Shown here: piece by piece, positions 63,569-64,000 of the stretch
How positions within the stretch are numbered: the first letter of the stretch is position 1
Layout of the letters: every line of letters begins with the position of its first letter
Assembly (NCBI GenBank): GCA_910574285.1
Contig: CAJTAL010000001.1
Location: forward strand, 1-64,000
Direction: 5' to 3'
DNA from: Lachnospiraceae bacterium
Lineage (GTDB): Bacteria; Bacillota; Clostridia; Lachnospirales; Lachnospiraceae
Length of the DNA stretch: 64,000 bases
The notes under the pieces: generated by a model
Databases searched by the model: none
Told to the model about the DNA's origin: nothing
The model's input: only the letters and a program-made list of their open reading frames with translations
Position numbers and translations under genes: made by a program

Positions 63569-64000
63569 TCAGCTTCCCGGGCAAAGCAACATATAAAACG
63601 ATACCTCAGCGCCCCCTGTCTCTGCATTTTCAATCGTCAGATATCCTCCTTGTGCTTTCACGAATCTTTCCGCAGTATAAAGCCCTATCCCATAATGATT
63701 CTTACTGTTCCGGCTCTTATCTCCCTGATAGAATTGTTCTGCCGCGCATTCCAGTCCCTCTTTCGTGAATCCCGGCCCTTCATCTGTGACAATGACCGCC
63801 AGATACTTTGACGCGCCTTCCCCCGCCGTCTCTGCCCGTATCTTCACTTTTCCGTCCGCCGGGGTATAATCCATGGCATTATTCAGGATATTCTCGAATA
63901 CTCTCATGATCTGCCCCTCGTTGCACAGGATTTTTCTCTCCTCATGCAAGTCTGTCTTACAGAATAGTACCTCGATGTGCCGGGCCTTCGCAAGAATTCT
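63569..64000 (-). CDS. Sensor histidine kinase, C-terminal part (cut by the window edge)
   Basis: An open frame of 143 residues runs to the window edge, so the N-terminus is missing. It has an HATPase domain: N box in FENILNNAMDYTPADG, G1 box in VTDEGPGFTKEGL, F box in EQFYQGDKSRN and G2 box in NHYGIGLYTAERFV, ending MLLCPGS. It resembles OmpR-partner kinases of the VanS type. Sensor, response regulator and target lie outside the window. Confidence 0.9.
   Translation of the reverse strand, partial: RILAKARHIEVLFCKTDLHEERKILCNEGQIMRVFENILNNAMDYTPADGKVKIRAETAGEGASKYLAVIVTDEGPGFTKEGLECAAEQFYQGDKSRNSKNHYGIGLYTAERFVKAQGGYLTIENAETGGAEVSFYMLLCPGS

Overview
The window looks like the chromosome of an anaerobic, low-to-medium-GC Firmicute of the Lachnospiraceae type (Clostridium cluster XIVa). 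The evidence is the pyrH-frr-uppS-cdsA-dxr-rseP order, hprK next to uvrC, YesM/YesN-type sugar regulation, VanS/BceS-type kinases with ABC exporters, and strong AGGAGG ribosome binding sites. This placement is inferred from gene content; no 16S or tRNA gene was seen. Most genes lie on the minus strand.

Region 1 (1-1160) has no ordinary gene. It holds a compact type I toxin-antitoxin locus (about 119-473) and two orphan terminators. Region 2 (1161-4592) has a chemoreceptor, a SLAC1/TehA-type transporter and a Cys-rich C_GCAxxG_C_C protein. Region 3 (4791-16316) is a ten-gene sugar catabolic cluster, read from high to low coordinates: zinc-type dehydrogenase, isomerase, two permeases, binding lipoprotein, YesN-type regulator, YesM-type kinase, ketose 3-epimerase-like enzyme, Gfo/Idh/MocA dehydrogenase and another isomerase. 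It has no kinase, glycosidase or transport ATPase.

Region 4 (16538-18376) is pyrG with its own promoter, a terminator in the leader and a downstream terminator. A four-copy array of 32-bp hairpin repeats (18544-18665) separates it from region 5 (18728-30816). Region 5 is a double peptide-sensing module: two response regulator/kinase pairs and two ABC exporters. Upstream of it is an unusual AAA ATPase fused to a GNAT acetyltransferase. Region 6 (30894-34743) holds a solitary HipA-like kinase, lrgAB, and a divergent YCII/WYL-regulator pair with a perfect palindromic operator.

Region 7 (34749-40644) is the least understood part. A BlaI/BlaR1 (M56) sensor-repressor pair lies upstream of five uncharacterised proteins, and two of their upstream regions share a sequence element. 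Region 8 (40766-42893) is an AgrC/AgrA-like pair with LytTR-type direct repeats upstream. Region 9 (43012-48406) is an AT-rich decaying island: a metallophosphoesterase pseudogene with three lesions, an orphan AbrB fragment, an intact ABC ATPase and the wreck of its permease. Region 10 (48576-51855) has a PIN/Phd toxin-antitoxin pair, an AraC regulator, a hexapeptide acetyltransferase and a HAD phosphatase. Region 11 (52013-64000) is core housekeeping: ROK glucokinase, hprK, uvrC, ftsH, rseP, dxr, cdsA, uppS, frr, pyrH, and a kinase cut by the window edge.

All functions are read from motifs and context; no database search was possible.
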